DNA of 64,000 bases from Oreohelix idahoensis (GCA_024509875.1 JAMPIV010011334.1:82885-146884), one strand, 5' to 3'. Shown: positions 31,014 to 42,949, counted from the stretch's first letter. Program-made: numbers and translations. The notes: generated from the letters alone by a model not told the origin.

Positions 31014-33432
31014 TGTGGTGAAGTGGGATGTTATAAATATTTATAGGGGACTTAGTGTACTGACTGAGATCAGCTGTGAAGGTATCTATATCTATTAAGA
31101 GTAGTGTATTATAGATAACCTTACTTGCTACCACATATCTATATATCTCAGTCAGAATTATTCTGGAATAGTGTGATGACTACGTTATGTGTCTAGGGTA
31201 TGTGTATGATGAAGTGTAAGTCACAACAACAGACAGATAAACAATTTAATTTAATCCACTACTCTTGACAACACTGTGACACTCACATACATATAACACT
31301 CTATGAGAATATCTTAAGGAGTCACTGATAACTTTTCAAATAACAATATGTATTCATGGTTATCATAAAGGTATATGTGTCCTGATTCAAATACAAAGGA
31401 ACCAGGAATCACAATCAATTTTAATTACAAGTATATGTACAGACTTTATCAATATGAATATTGTAGTGACATATATTATTAAAATATCCTATGTGTGTCA
31501 GTTGTGTAGTGGTAATATGAGGTAATACTGGTTTTGTTTTGTTCAAGCTCTGTTGGTATTTGTCATCATGACTTCAATAGTTTGTCTTTTGGGACTAGTA
31601 TTGGAGATGTTCTCAGTTCCTGATATTAAGACAATTAAATTCCCCTCTGAATGTTATTTGTACAAAGTCATTTCAAGATGAGGGGACATAATGTTGAGCT
31701 CAGCTGGCCAAATCAGCTTATCTTGCGTGATGGCGGCAGGAAAGGACTCCTCTGCTCGAATTCTCCCCTGGGCTCTGGAGACACCTCACTGATAGCTAAA
31801 AAGACCAAGGAGTATGCTGTCCGACTCTGGATTCAGCAAAGCTCTGACCAGGTGCTGCTCAGTACCATCAAGACCACGGTCCCTGTAAACAAGAAGGATG
31901 TACCTTCTACTTCATAACTAATTGATACTCTAGTTCTACACTGAGCACAATACAACACAAACATTGAGTTCAGAGCGTTAGGCCAACTGTCAGCTTCATC
32001 TGAAATACTTTATACCAGTATTTACCTCCTTAATGGTTACCACGCCTCTGCACTTCCAGCATTATTTCTGTCTAATCAATCATCCAGGTGTCAGTGTACT
32101 ATTTGGCCATTCCATGCCGTTTTACTTCCCTCCGACACCCTCTGTTCAGGCTGGAGCATTATAGGCTTTATCTCCTGTTTGCCACTGAACTACACATATA
32201 TATACAGGCATAAATTAACAATTTACATTCAATTTTCATTAAAAGATACTGAATGGTTCAAGCTTACCACAATTTCATGGAAATAAACACAGATACGTTG
32301 ATTAGCAATGAATTCTGGCACAATTACTGGCACAAATTCCCATCTGCTTATGTTCCAGGCTTTTATTTAACACAAATATGAGCTGGCTTCAACGCACTGT
32401 TGCTTTATCAAGATTATTTGCACTAGTGGTCTCGAACTAACGCTCCTAAGTGAGTATATCAGCGAGTCTAGCCAATGAGGCCACGTTTCGACAAGTGTTT
32501 GAAAAAATGTTACCTTTTCACGTCTCCCCTAACAACGAAAGATAGTATTTATAGCCCGACCAATCGTGGTTAGTCTTTCATTTGTTGCGCTCCAATCAAT
32601 TTGGAGTTTACATGGTAGGCTAATTCTGTAACGTAAGATTTTTTTTCAAACACGTTATAAAAAAATTTTATGAGCAGAAATGATTCCATGCTGTCAGGCA
32701 TCCCCACTATTTTATTTTGGGTATAATTTATTAATTCCTGGACTATTTGCGTAACGTTTTACATATTCTTTGTCAGCAAGCCCTAAGGAACCCAAATATA
32801 CAAATTTAAAAGAGCTACGTGGCTGCGTTCAAAATATGTATTTTCTACCTCCTGTTTCGAAGATGTGCTGTCTGGGTACTGTTATGTTTTCAACCGTAAA
32901 CCCATCTAATGTTATCTTTTCTAATAAGAGTTTTTCAGGATTTAAAAACCTAACTCTGGGATGGGTAATGTATTTTATCACTGTCCGTCTGAAAAAAAAG
33001 TTAGTGCATGTAGTCTTACACGCGTGATGGCAGCATTTGTGTATCGCGCGAAGCGTGTTTAGTGTTCGGCTTTCTGCCTCTCCCTTCTCGCTATCCTTTT
33101 GTCCATCTGTCTTTTGATCTTGGTAACATAGTGTAGAAAAAGACATGAATGGAATTTAAAATTTAGGTCAACTTGCATATTTCAAGGTTTTTCTTAGAAA
33201 GGCAGCACATTTTATTGTGTGTTTGGGAAACGCGTGTATGTTGCAGAAGGCCTTTAATATCAACGTGAAACGTTACAATTTGCATACGCAGTAGAAAACA
33301 AGGGGATTTCGAGTACAGTCATTGTGACAGCACTGTTCTTTACCATTCTTCTTCCTTTATTTATTATATGTATTTATTAGGCTTTATATTTACTTGATAA
33401 TTTATATATGTGGATTAGAATATTCCACGACA
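31014..33432 (-). repeat. 3' LTR of A2
   Basis: Reverse complement of the A LTR. The LTR-internal antisense ORF reads on the plus strand at 31651-31917 and is open. Confidence 0.93.
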
Positions 33433-33443
33433 CCTCCCCTCTT
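33433..33443 (-). promoter_or_regulatory. Polypurine tract of A2
   Basis: cctcccctctt on the plus strand, the complement of aagaggggagg, next to the 3' LTR boundary; identical to A1. Confidence 0.85.
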
Positions 33444-33499
33444 AAAACAGACATTATATGTCAGTCCTTTATTCTATATTCACATAGAGAAATTTATTA

Positions 33500-35026
33500 T
33501 TATTTCTGGGGTTTACGGTGATTCTCATCACACGGATGGCGGCTTAAAAAATCCGCTCCCAAATTGGTTTTTCCAGATATATACTCAATGCTAAAATTAT
33601 ATGGAGCCAGAAGTAAAGACCATCGGAGTAACCTAGAGTTCTCATGCTTAGCCTGTGCTAGAAACGATAAAGGTTTGTGGTCTGTTTGCAACTTAAATGC
33701 CTTCCCATACAGATAAATATTGAATTTCTTTATTGCCCATATTACTGCAAGACATTCCTTTTCGCTAGTTGAGTAATTGATTTCAGCTTTATTCAACTTT
33801 CTGCTAGCATATGCCACTGGGCTTAATTCCCCATCCAATGCATCTGATTTCTGTAGTAGAGTTGCTCCTAGCCCAATATTACTGGCATCCGTCCTTACAA
33901 TGAATTCTTGACTTAAGTCAGGTAATTTCAAAATGGGTTTACTTGTGAGCTTTTCCTTCAATTCTTGGTAAGTCATTTCACATTGTGGTGTCCATGTAAT
34001 GCGATCTGGATGTCCTTTACGTGTCAATTCAGTTAACGGTGCACATATGGAATTAAAGTTTTTGATATACTTCTGGTAGAAACCACATAATGAGACAAAG
34101 GATCTCACGTCCTTCTTGGTTTGTGGTCTCGGGGCTTTCTGTAGTTTCTCTAAATTCTTTGGGTCAGGGGTCATGTTTCCCTGATAAACTGTGTGTCCCA
34201 AAAATTCCAATTCTTTACATCCAACGCAACATTTGGTTGGTCGGGCTGTTAAATTTGCCTCCCTAAGTGGATCAAACAGCATGTTCAGAGAGTCAATGTG
34301 TTCCTCAAATGTTTCTGTTGCTATAAGGATATCATCCATAAAATTTGTTATACAGGGATTATTCAGAGGATCCAATAATTTTCTCATCATTCTAGAGAAG
34401 ACACTAGGCGCATTCTTCAATCCAAATGGCAATCTATTAAACTCATAGTGTCCTTCTGAGGTACTAAAAGCTAGGTATGGTCTAACCTCAGGCTTCACTG
34501 GAATCTGATAGTATCCTTTACTCAGATCCACTTTTGAGAAATATTTAGCTTTATTTAGTCTGGCAAACAGCTGATTTGTATCCGGCAATGGATCCACCTG
34601 TCCTTCTGTAATAGCATTCAGTCTCCTATAATCTATACAGAGTCTATGTTCTCCAGAGGGCTTCCTTAAGAGTACAACACCGGAACTATACGAAGATTCA
34701 CTGTGCGAAATAATTCCTTCCTTCAACAGATAGTCTATCTCTTCCTTCAAAGCTTTCTCCTTAGCAAACGGAATCGAATATGGTTTCATACAGACAGGTG
34801 TGGAGTCTATTAGTTTCATATCATATTCCAATAGGTTTGTATGCCCTGGTCGGTCTTTTAACACCTCTGCATGATTATTTAGAACCTGTTGCACTCTCTC
34901 TTTCTGAGTTTTCGTTAAATGTGTACTGATTTTCACCTGTGCTGCTGTCTCACAGGGGTGTAATGGAAATTCAAATGATGAAAGTGGTTCCTTTTTCATC
35001 TCCATGGCGATGGACAAGGTCAACAA
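33500..35026 (-). CDS. pol: A2 reverse transcriptase and RNase H
   Basis: 508 codons from the first Met after an in-frame TGA at about 35045. RT motifs CIDYRRLN and FMDD and the three RNase H acidic blocks (RTDAS, KECLAV, QTDHK) are present. It is nearly identical to A1 4699-6220 and ends RHPCDENHRKPQK. The upstream stop separates it from the integrase tail in the same frame, so this part has no obvious start of its own in the mRNA. Confidence 0.85.
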   Translation of the reverse strand: MLTLSIAMEMKKEPLSSFEFPLHPCETAAQVKISTHLTKTQKERVQQVLNNHAEVLKDRPGHTNLLEYDMKLIDSTPVCMKPYSIPFAKEKALKEEIDYLLKEGIISHSESSYSSGVVLLRKPSGEHRLCIDYRRLNAITEGQVDPLPDTNQLFARLNKAKYFSKVDLSKGYYQIPVKPEVRPYLAFSTSEGHYEFNRLPFGLKNAPSVFSRMMRKLLDPLNNPCITNFMDDILIATETFEEHIDSLNMLFDPLREANLTARPTKCCVGCKELEFLGHTVYQGNMTPDPKNLEKLQKAPRPQTKKDVRSFVSLCGFYQKYIKNFNSICAPLTELTRKGHPDRITWTPQCEMTYQELKEKLTSKPILKLPDLSQEFIVRTDASNIGLGATLLQKSDALDGELSPVAYASRKLNKAEINYSTSEKECLAVIWAIKKFNIYLYGKAFKLQTDHKPLSFLAQAKHENSRLLRWSLLLAPYNFSIEYISGKTNLGADFLSRHPCDENHRKPQK

Positions 35027-35047
35027 GTGTGTCTCTTCCTGATGTTC

Positions 35048-35398
35048 TCATTCCAAATATTTCTTCAGGAGATTCACATGATAGATTTTTTCTTTCCCCT
35101 TCTTATCTATCTTATAATTTGTTCTAGACACCTTCTCTAAAACTGTATATGGACCCTGCCATCCAATTTGTAACTTATTCTGACTCCCAGGCAAAAGAAG
35201 CAGTACTTTCTCTCCCACAGCCAAATTTCTGTCCTTCGCCTTCCTGTTATAATAGGCAGCATGTTTCTTCCTGGCTTGTTTCAAATTTTCATTGGCAAGT
35301 TTCCAGCCAGTTTTTAACCGAGTGGTCAGCTCATTCACATATTGGTATGAAGATGTAATGTTTTCCTCTGCCTTTTCATCAGTCCACGTTCTTAACAT
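35048..35398 (-). pseudogene. pol: A2 integrase C-terminal part, cut by TGA
   Basis: Contains MLRTWTDEKAEENITSSYQY and the GPY/F motif WQGPYTVLEKV, matching A3 63388-63730. It ends at TGA where A1 and A3 have AGA. It is in frame with the downstream RT but out of frame with the gag and foreign segment upstream. Confidence 0.75.
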
Positions 35399-35415
35399 AG
35401 CTTCGAGTGGACCTT

Positions 35416-36759
35416 TTATTGTGTGGACCTATTTGTCCATGCACCGGTATGGTCTCTTCCACTCGAAGCTTTATAGTGATGATTTTTCCTCCCAGAATTA
35501 TCATTCACAAAACGACCGCTACCAATTTTTCTTTTGGGGCTGTCTCCCCACTTAAAATTCTTGATGAGAGATTTCCTCTCTACATCTTCTTCCTCCAGTT
35601 TGTTTAAGTCCGATTGAGGGATTTTCGGCTTATCCTGGGGTAAGACATCTTTTTGCACTCTCCGCATAGTGGCCATTGTAAAACAGTTAAGTGAAGCTTG
35701 TCCGTGAAAAGGGGCTTCCCATTCCATTTGGTCCACTTTATCAAATATATATTTCTTTTTATTATCAGGCCTAATTTTGCCCCGTGGCGTGTCCAGGTCC
35801 TGATCCATGTTCCCACTTGTGGGTGTTCCCTCATGTGCTATGCTACACCTTTCTACAAAATTCTCAATGTCCCATCTTGCTTTGGGCCAATAATAATTGT
35901 GAGCCACCTTTTGAATGATGGTACCTATCTTCTCATGGTCCCCATCTGGTTTCACATGTAGGCTCCTTATCAAGTCTGCCCTATATCTTTTAGGAAGTAC
36001 CAGCTGTCCCTGACCTTTGGATCTAGCTCCAGTCTTCCTATACATCAACTTGTTTTTCATGTAAAAATCTCCCTTGCCTGGAGTTGTATGACAAGTTGAC
36101 AATTTCCTGAAACAAGGCTTGAGTGTTTTATCCCCAGCCTGTGCCTTCCTCATCTCTTCTGGAGTGGTATCCAACATAATATCCTCCTCCTGTCTTGAGG
36201 TCGACCTGACCTGAAGGGTTGCCATATACACAGGTTTCCTTCTGCAACGGTCAGTGTCATGATTGTCCATCTGACAATTCTTACACCACCTTTTTCCTTG
36301 GTTGAAAGATTTTCTTTCATCATATTTCCTTTCATCGAATTGTGGGAATTTATTTTTATTGTCATACCGTGGCCTATCAAATTGGTGCTTACCTTTATTT
36401 TGATCCTTAGGATCAAATTTATTAAAGTTCTGTGGTGCCCTAAAGTTATCCACTTGTTTCTTTTTATTACCTGTTACCTCTGCTTGAGCTGCTTGATACC
36501 TTTCAGCAACATTTAGCAACTCACCCAGCCTCTCTGCACCTTGTTCCATGAGAAACTTTCTCAGGTCTGGAGCCATGGACTCTCTTAATTGCTCTATAAG
36601 GACCATTTCCTTAAGATCTTGGGTTTTCCCCAGAGATGTCCATTTCTCCAAGTATGTCTCTATTCGTGCAGAGAACTGGTGATAGGTTTCACCTGACAGT
36701 AGTTTAGCATTCCTAAATTTTTTCCTATAAAATTCAGCATTCTTTTCATATCTTAACAA
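35416..36759 (-). pseudogene. gag: A2 Gag C-terminal half fused to a rearranged integrase region
   Basis: Reads from the Gag domain through the CCHC knuckle (CKNCQMDNHDTDRC), then directly into VYMATLQVRSTSRQEED where A3 has its protease. It continues through the altered zinc arm (HX6H, spoiled CX2C) into a stretch of about 140 residues not found in A3 (from about SGNMDQDLDTP to TNRSTQ), then a stop. The position of the A1 TAG is CAG here. The frame is closed just before integrase-tail homology resumes. Confidence 0.8.
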
Positions 36760-36765
36760 AAGAGC

Positions 36766-37476
36766 CTACTTTAGCATATCATAATTTTCCTGATCACCTC
36801 TGCTCATTTTTGCAAAAACTTCATAAGCTACCCCACGAAGTCCCTGAGATAACTTTAAGCTCCACCTTTCTCTCTCTAACCCATACGTGGTAGCTAATAG
36901 TTCATATCTATTTATATAGCTCTCAATATCATCGTCTTTCTCAACAAAATGATCTAAATGAAAGTTCATAGCTGAGGTTGAGGCTCCCTGAGTAACCGTA
37001 GCATCAGAGGCAAAGGGACTGGCACCATTTTCAGGAGCATGGCCTTGAAACTCAAACTCCCTTAGTCGTAATTCATGTTCCCTTTGTAATCTTTTCTCCT
37101 CCTTTTCTGCTTCCCTCTCTGCAGCTAATCTCTTCTCTTCCCTTTCTGCAGCTAATTTCTTCTCTTCTCTTTCTGCAGCCTGTCTTCTTTCCTCGGCTTC
37201 TCTTTCTGCAGCTAATCTTTTGTCTTCTCTTTCTGCTTCCAATTTCTTAGCCTCAGCCTCAATCTGCAACCTCTTAGTCTCAGCCTCAGCCTCAAATTGT
37301 AACCTCTTAATTTCCCTTTCAGCCTCTAACTTTCTTTCGGCTTCAAACCTTCTTTCTTCGCGTTCAATAAATTTGTCACATTCCGTAGTGACATAGGCAA
37401 CCATAACTTGCCCATCTAATCCTAACTCTTTTGCAGTCTGTACAGCAGCAGATCGAAACTTGGCCAGGTCCGCCAT
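36766..37476 (-). pseudogene. gag: A2 Gag N-terminal half, ended by TAG
   Basis: Opens MADLAKFRSAAVQTAKELGL like A1 and A3 and has the E/R/K helix, with only two EREEKKLAA-type units but an extra FEAEAETKRLQ segment. It stops at TAG where A1 and A3 have CAG (DMLK-Q-ALL). The frame then continues unbroken in 36759-35416. Confidence 0.85.
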
Positions 37477-37647
37477 TGTCTATCAGGTAAATTTCTACAA
37501 TGTCTAACCAACAATTTAATCTCTAAATATATCTAATGGACAACACAGGCACCGTGAGCTCAACCTTATTTAATTCCACCCAAAGATACCTTTTAATTCT
37601 TATATTCCCTGAAGTGAATTACCCCCAATATTTTTAATAGGGAAAGA

Positions 37648-37673
37648 TTCAAAATCCCAAGAGCGAGACCCCA
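37648..37673 (-). promoter_or_regulatory. Primer-binding site of A2, tRNA-Pro-like
   Basis: Complement of tggggtctcgctcttggg and the T-arm-like ttttgaa, five bases from the 5' LTR at 37679; same as A1. Confidence 0.55.
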
Positions 37674-37678
37674 ATATA

Positions 37679-40096
37679 TGTGGTGAAGTGGGATGTTATA
37701 AATATTTATAGGGGACTTAGTGTACTGACTGAGATCAGCTGTGAAGGTATCTATATCTATTAAGAGTAGTGTATTATAGATAACCTTACTTGCTACCACA
37801 TATCTATATATCTCAGTCAGAATTATTCTGGAATAGTGTGATGACTACGTTATGTGTCTAGGGTATGTGTATGATGAAGTGTAAGTCACAACAACAGACA
37901 GATAAACAATTTAATTTAATCCACTACTCTTGACAACACTGTGACACTCACATACATATAACACTCTATGAGAATATCTTAAGGAGTCACTGATAACTTT
38001 TCAAATAACAATATGTATTCATGGTTATCATAAAGGTATATGTGTCCTGATTCAAATACAAAGGAACCAGGAATCACAATCAATTTTAATTACAAGTATA
38101 TGTACAGACTTTATCAATATGAATATTGTAGTGACATATATTATTAAAATATCCTATGTGTGTCAGTTGTGTAGTGGTAATATGAGGTAATACTGGTTTT
38201 GTTTTGTTCAAGCTCTGTTGGTATTTGTCATCATGACTTCAATAGTTTGTCTTTTGGGACTAGTATTGGAGATGTTCTCAGTTCCTGATATTAAGACAAT
38301 TAAATTCCCCTCTGAATGTTATTTGTACAAAGTCATTTCAAGATGAGGGGACATAATGTTGAGCTCAGCTGGCCAAATCAGCTTATCTTGCGTGATGGCG
38401 GCAGGAAAGGACTCCTCTGCTCGAATTCTCCCCTAGGCTCTGGAGACACCTCACTGATAGCTAAAAAGACCAAGGAGTATGCTGTCCGACTCTGGATTCA
38501 GCAAAGCTCTGACCAGGTGCTGCTCAGTACCATCAAGACCACGGTCCCTGTAAACAAGAAGGATGTACCTTCTACTTCATAACTAATTGATACTCTAGTT
38601 CTACACTGAGCACAATACAACACAAACATTGAGTTCAGAGCGTTAGGCCAACTGTCAGCTTCATCTGAAATACTTTATACCAGTATTTACCTCCTTAATG
38701 GTTACCACGCCTCTGCACTTCCAGCATTATTTCTGTCTAATCAATCATCCAGGTGTCAGTGTACTATTTGGCCATTCCATGCCGTTTTACTTCCCTCCGA
38801 CACCCTCTGTTCAGGCTGGAGCATTATAGGCTTTATCTCCTGTTTGCCACTGAACTACACATATATATACAGGCATAAATTAACAATTTACATTCAATTT
38901 TCATTAAAAGATACTGAATGGTTCAAGCTTACCACAATTTCATGGAAATAAACACAGATACGTTGATTAGCAATGAATTCTGGCACAATTACTGGCACAA
39001 ATTCCCATCTGCTTATGTTCCAGGCTTTTATTTAACACAAATATGAGCTGGCTTCAACGCACTGTTGCTTTATCAAGATTATTTGCACTAGTGGTCTCGA
39101 ACTAACGCTCCTAAGTGAGTATATCAGCGAGTCTAGCCAATGAGGCCACGTTTCGACAAGTGTTTGAAAAAATGTTACCTTTTCACGTCTCCCCTAACAA
39201 CGAAAGATAGTATTTATAGCCCGACCAATCGTGGTTAGTCTTTCATTTGTTGCGCTCCAATCAATTTGGAGTTTACATGGTAGGCTAATTCTGTAACGTA
39301 AGATTTTTTTCAAACACGTTATAAAAAAATTTTATGAGCAGAAATGATTCCATGCTGTCAGGCATCCCCACTATTTTATTTTGGGTATAATTTATTAATT
39401 CCTGGACTATTTGCGTAACGTTTTACATATTCTTTGTCAGCAAGCCCTAAGGAACCCAAATATACAAATTTAAAAGAGCTACGTGGCTGCGTTCAAAATA
39501 TGTATTTTCTACCTCCTGTTTCGAAGATGTGCTGTCTGGGTACTGTTATGTTTTCAACCGTAAACCCATCTAATGTTATCTTTTCTAATAAGAGTTTTTC
39601 AGGATTTATAAACCTAACTCTGGGATGGGTAATGTATTTTATCACTGTCCGTCTGAAAACAAAGTTAGTGCATGTAGTCTTACACGCGTGATGGCAGCAT
39701 TTGTGTATCGCGCGAAGCGTGTTTAGTGTTCGGCTTTCTGCCTCTCCCTTCTCGCTACCCTTTTGTCCATCTGTCTTTTGATCTTGGTAACATAGTGTAG
39801 AAAAAGACATGAATGGAATTTAAAATTTAGGTCAACTTGCATATTTCAAGGTTTTTCTTAGAAAGGCAGCACATTTTATTGTGTGTTTGGGAAACGCGTG
39901 TATGTTGCAGAAGGCCTTTAATATCAACGTGAAACGTTACAATTTGCATACGCAGTAGAAAACAAGGGGATTTCGAGTACAGTCATTGTGACAGCACTGT
40001 TCTTTACCATTCTTCTTCCTTTATTTATTATATGTATTTATTAGGCTTTATATTTACTTGATAATTTATATATGTGGATTAGAATATTCCACGACA
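37679..40096 (-). repeat. 5' LTR of A2
   Basis: Nearly identical to 31014-33432. The antisense ORF of the family is open on the plus strand at 38316-38582. Followed by the duplication atgta. Confidence 0.93.
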
Positions 40097-40101
40097 ATGT
40101 A

Positions 40102-40484
40102 TTATTTATTTGCTTGCAAATGTTCAGAAAATATATTTATTTTTTCTGTGAACTTTAATGAGTAGTTTAGTTTAGTTTTTAGTTTCTTGGTAATAGTCTC
40201 TTTGCATGAATATATAAACTATAACCACATGTCATTCATTTATGACATTGTAGTGATTTGTCAGTATAGTTATAATAACTGTAGCACATGTGTTGTTCGT
40301 ACGAGAAATTGACGGAGACGAGAACAGGAGGCAGACGTGAGATTGATACAGAAAACATGGAAAGTCCGTGAACGGATGCACAGGACAGAAGAGCTTGGCG
40401 TGTGTTTGATGAGGAGCTGAAACGTACTGATGATGAAAATTATGATGATGATGACGATCTGAATTTTTTTTCTATTTGTTTTAG
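40102..40484 (+). other. End of intron 2
   Basis: Host intron sequence to the right of A2, ending in an (atg)n stretch and the T-rich acceptor before exon 3. No element recognised. Confidence 0.5.
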
Positions 40485-41201
40485 GTGAAACGTATCGTAA
40501 CAACAACGAGAGTATCCATTTTCGTATGCTGCGTGTACGTCATCCTTATATCTAGTGTAGCACCTATGTACGTTGTCTACAGTTTTGATTTAAAATGGGT
40601 TCCAGAAAGAAACAAATCACTTCTTGGTCTTGTCTACCAAGACGACCGACAGCAGGTTGAAAGAGTTTCTTATGCAACTAACAACATCGCTGTTCCAGCT
40701 AGTGCTTTTATTATCATTATAGTCTGCACGACAATACTGACAATAAAGCTGCGTAAGACAACTAAGTGGAGAAAGACGTCGACAAGTGCAGCAATCACTG
40801 ATAGTGTCAGCAGACGTAACCAGAAAGTGGCAAAAATGGTGGTGATGATTTCTACACTCTTCATTGTTTGTTTTATTCCAGGCACGGCCATTTTTCTGGC
40901 CATGTCGCTGGAGCCTACATTTTCAATTGACGGCAAGGAAAGAAATACGTTTATACTTGTCGGGGGATTTGGTATTTTAATGGAGTCGATAAACTCGTCT
41001 ATGAATATTTTTATTTATTACCATATGAGCAGCAAATTCAAAAGGGAATTCCATCAGTTATTTAGCACTACCTCTTATAATTCCAGATTTAACTACAGAG
41101 GAAAATCCAAGGTAAATCATAAAAAAGTAACGACATTAGATAAATGTTGGGTAAGCGTAAGACAGAAAATAAAAGACGCTAGATTCAACAAAAGTAGTTA
41201 A
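40485..41201 (+). CDS. Class A GPCR, exon 3 (TM4 to C-terminus)
   Basis: Acceptor tttctatttgttttag|gtgaaacg. Residues 141-378 follow in phase 0, so PLQ joins VKRIV. TM4 is about 149-172, TM5 about 205-230 with a Pro, TM6 about 251-281 with VCFIPG (the CFxP-like kink), and TM7 about 295-319 with NSSMNIFIYY as the NPxxY variant. A basic tail of about 55 residues ends FNKSS before TAA. No stop or frameshift is seen anywhere in the three exons, so the gene looks intact in spite of introns of about 13.6 and 12.6 kb. The first AATAAA/ATTAAA downstream lies inside the Tc1-like element at 41331. Confidence 0.88.
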   Translation: MKRIVTTTRVSIFVCCVYVILISSVAPMYVVYSFDLKWVPERNKSLLGLVYQDDRQQVERVSYATNNIAVPASAFIIIIVCTTILTIKLRKTTKWRKTSTSAAITDSVSRRNQKVAKMVVMISTLFIVCFIPGTAIFLAMSLEPTFSIDGKERNTFILVGGFGILMESINSSMNIFIYYHMSSKFKREFHQLFSTTSYNSRFNYRGKSKVNHKKVTTLDKCWVSVRQKIKDARFNKSS

Positions 41202-41330
41202 GCAATAGACACTCCAGAGATTCGATCCAGTCCGAATGACGCTATTGCCTCGCTGTGGAGTGCTTTTCAAACTTGACAAAAGCTGAGAGAGTTATCCTGG
41301 GGTGTAAATGTCAAATGTAAACACCTTATA

Positions 41331-42947
41331 TACTACTCGTCAAAAGTCAAGGGCCACTCTATTATTTTCAATACACTTTTATATAAGCGCATAGAATGAT
41401 TAAATGAAGGAAGTTTTTAGTAAAAATGGGTGTAATATCTTCCTCGACAGTCCTCTATGCACGTTAAGCATAAAAACAACTCACCGACAACCATGGTGAT
41501 CACGTGCAATTTGGTTTGCTGACCATAAATTCACATTTTTAATCAGTTTTTTCAAACTTCCGTACAACCAAACAGGTGAAGTAATCGTGCTGATTGACAT
41601 TCCACGTGCAATGGCGACTTCTCGTGAACAGAGATCACTCTTAATTTTTTTTACAGTCAGCAGACTTAGGGTAGTTTCATCACTTGCAAAAACCATGCCA
41701 CCGAGAAGAAGTCTTGACACCTTACAAAGAATGAAGGCTATAGCGTGGGTTGAATATGGTTTATCTGTCCGTGAGGTTGCTAGACGGCTTGCAGTGTCAC
41801 ACTCTACTATCCAAAGAATTTTGGAGAGATTTCAGGCCACAGGAAGTGTGGAGGATCGCCACCGGCCAGGTCGCCCTAGATGCACCAATACACATGATGA
41901 CCGGTACCTCTTGTTGTCAGCCCTGCGCCATCGAACAGTGACTTGTTCCACTCTAAGATGTCAGCTGAGACAAACTGTAAACGTTAATGTCAGTCAAAGC
42001 ACCATTCGCTGACGTTTACATGAATTTGGACTGGCTGCTCGACGTCCTGCAGTCAGAATCCCTCTTACTCCTGCTCATCGCAGAGCCCGTGTTGCTTGGT
42101 GTAGCGAGCACATCCGATGGACAAGGCAACAATGAAGTCAAGTTCTCTTCACTGATGAATCTCGCTTCACTGTGTCATTCAATGATGGCAGGATTCGAGT
42201 TTGGAGACGACCAGGAGAGCGATTTACTGATTACACAATTCGAGAGGTGGGTCGTTATGGTAGGAGTTCTGTCATGGTCTGGGGAGGCTTCTACAGACAC
42301 GGCAGGACCCCACTCTGCATCATCCAAGGCAACTTGACCGGCCCTAGATAACAGAACGAAATCTTGAGACTAATTGTTAAGCCTGCTCTGGAGGCCATAG
42401 GTGATAATGCCATCCGCCAAGATGATAACGCTTGACCCCATCGAGCTCGTGTGGTGAATGAGTTTATTCAGCAACATGGGATCATCAGGATGGCGTGGCC
42501 AGCTCATTCACCTGACCTTTCTCTGATTGAGCACCTCTGGGATGTCCTTGGTCGAAGATTGTCAACAAATCACCTCCTGCCAATGGATGTTGCACAGCTG
42601 ACTGCATTTCTGCTTCAGGAATGGCAAGCTGTTCATCGGGGTACACTTCGGACCCTTGTGGACTCGATGCGTCTACGCTGTCTTGAATGCCTTGCTGCAA
42701 ACGGTGGTCATACCCGATTTTTAAATGTCTATTTGTCCAATATCTATTGTGTGACTTTTGAAAAGGTGGGTGACACACTTCACAGCTTCATTGCGTTTGA
42801 ATGTGTGTTTCCATTTCTTTACGTGACATGTCAATTTGGTATTCAATAAATGCCGTTTCGACTGATACCAATTACGTTTATATCAGATTTGTTTTATGGT
42901 TTCAACCAAGGTTTTTCTAAGTGGCCCTTGACTTTTGACGAGTAGTA
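41331..42947 (+). mobile_element. Tc1/mariner-type DNA transposon (inactive)
   Basis: Perfect 28-bp terminal inverted repeats (tactactcgtcaaaagtcaa...) at 41331-41358 and 42920-42947, with a TA duplication at 41329-41330 and 42948-42949. Length 1617 bp. It encodes one transposase with four stops. It starts 130 bases after the GPCR stop codon and on the same strand. Confidence 0.95.
41698..42849 (+). pseudogene. Tc1-type transposase with four in-frame stops
   Basis: A single frame from MPPRRSLDTLQRMKAIAWV through a helix-turn-helix (VREVARRLAVSHSTIQRIL), a GRPR-like basic motif (HRPGRPR), and the DDE domain: D in FTDESRF at 42154, D in DDNA at 42424, E in SLIEHLWD at 42529, which is DD34E spacing. 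Stops are TGA 42010, TGA 42133, TAA 42349 and TGA 42433. No frameshift was seen, so decay is by point mutation only. Confidence 0.92.
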
Positions 42948-42949
42948 TA

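Larger units (their letters stand above)
31014..40096 (-). mobile_element. LTR retrotransposon A2 (minus strand), complete
   Basis: Two LTRs (31014-33432 and 37679-40096) with the duplication atgta at 31009-31013 and 40097-40101, lying in intron 2 of the GPCR gene in the opposite orientation. By eye the LTRs differ at about five single bases plus a T-run length, so it is young. The interior has the same protease loss and the same foreign stretch in integrase as A1, so both come from one rearranged source. Two nonsense changes and a frame change make it incapable of coding all products as given. Confidence 0.95.

Noticed and set aside
40485..41201. Exon 3 of the GPCR as a stand-alone gene or pseudogene
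   Set aside because: It begins at a good acceptor with GTG rather than ATG and continues exon 2 in phase; TM1-TM3 are found in the two upstream exons.
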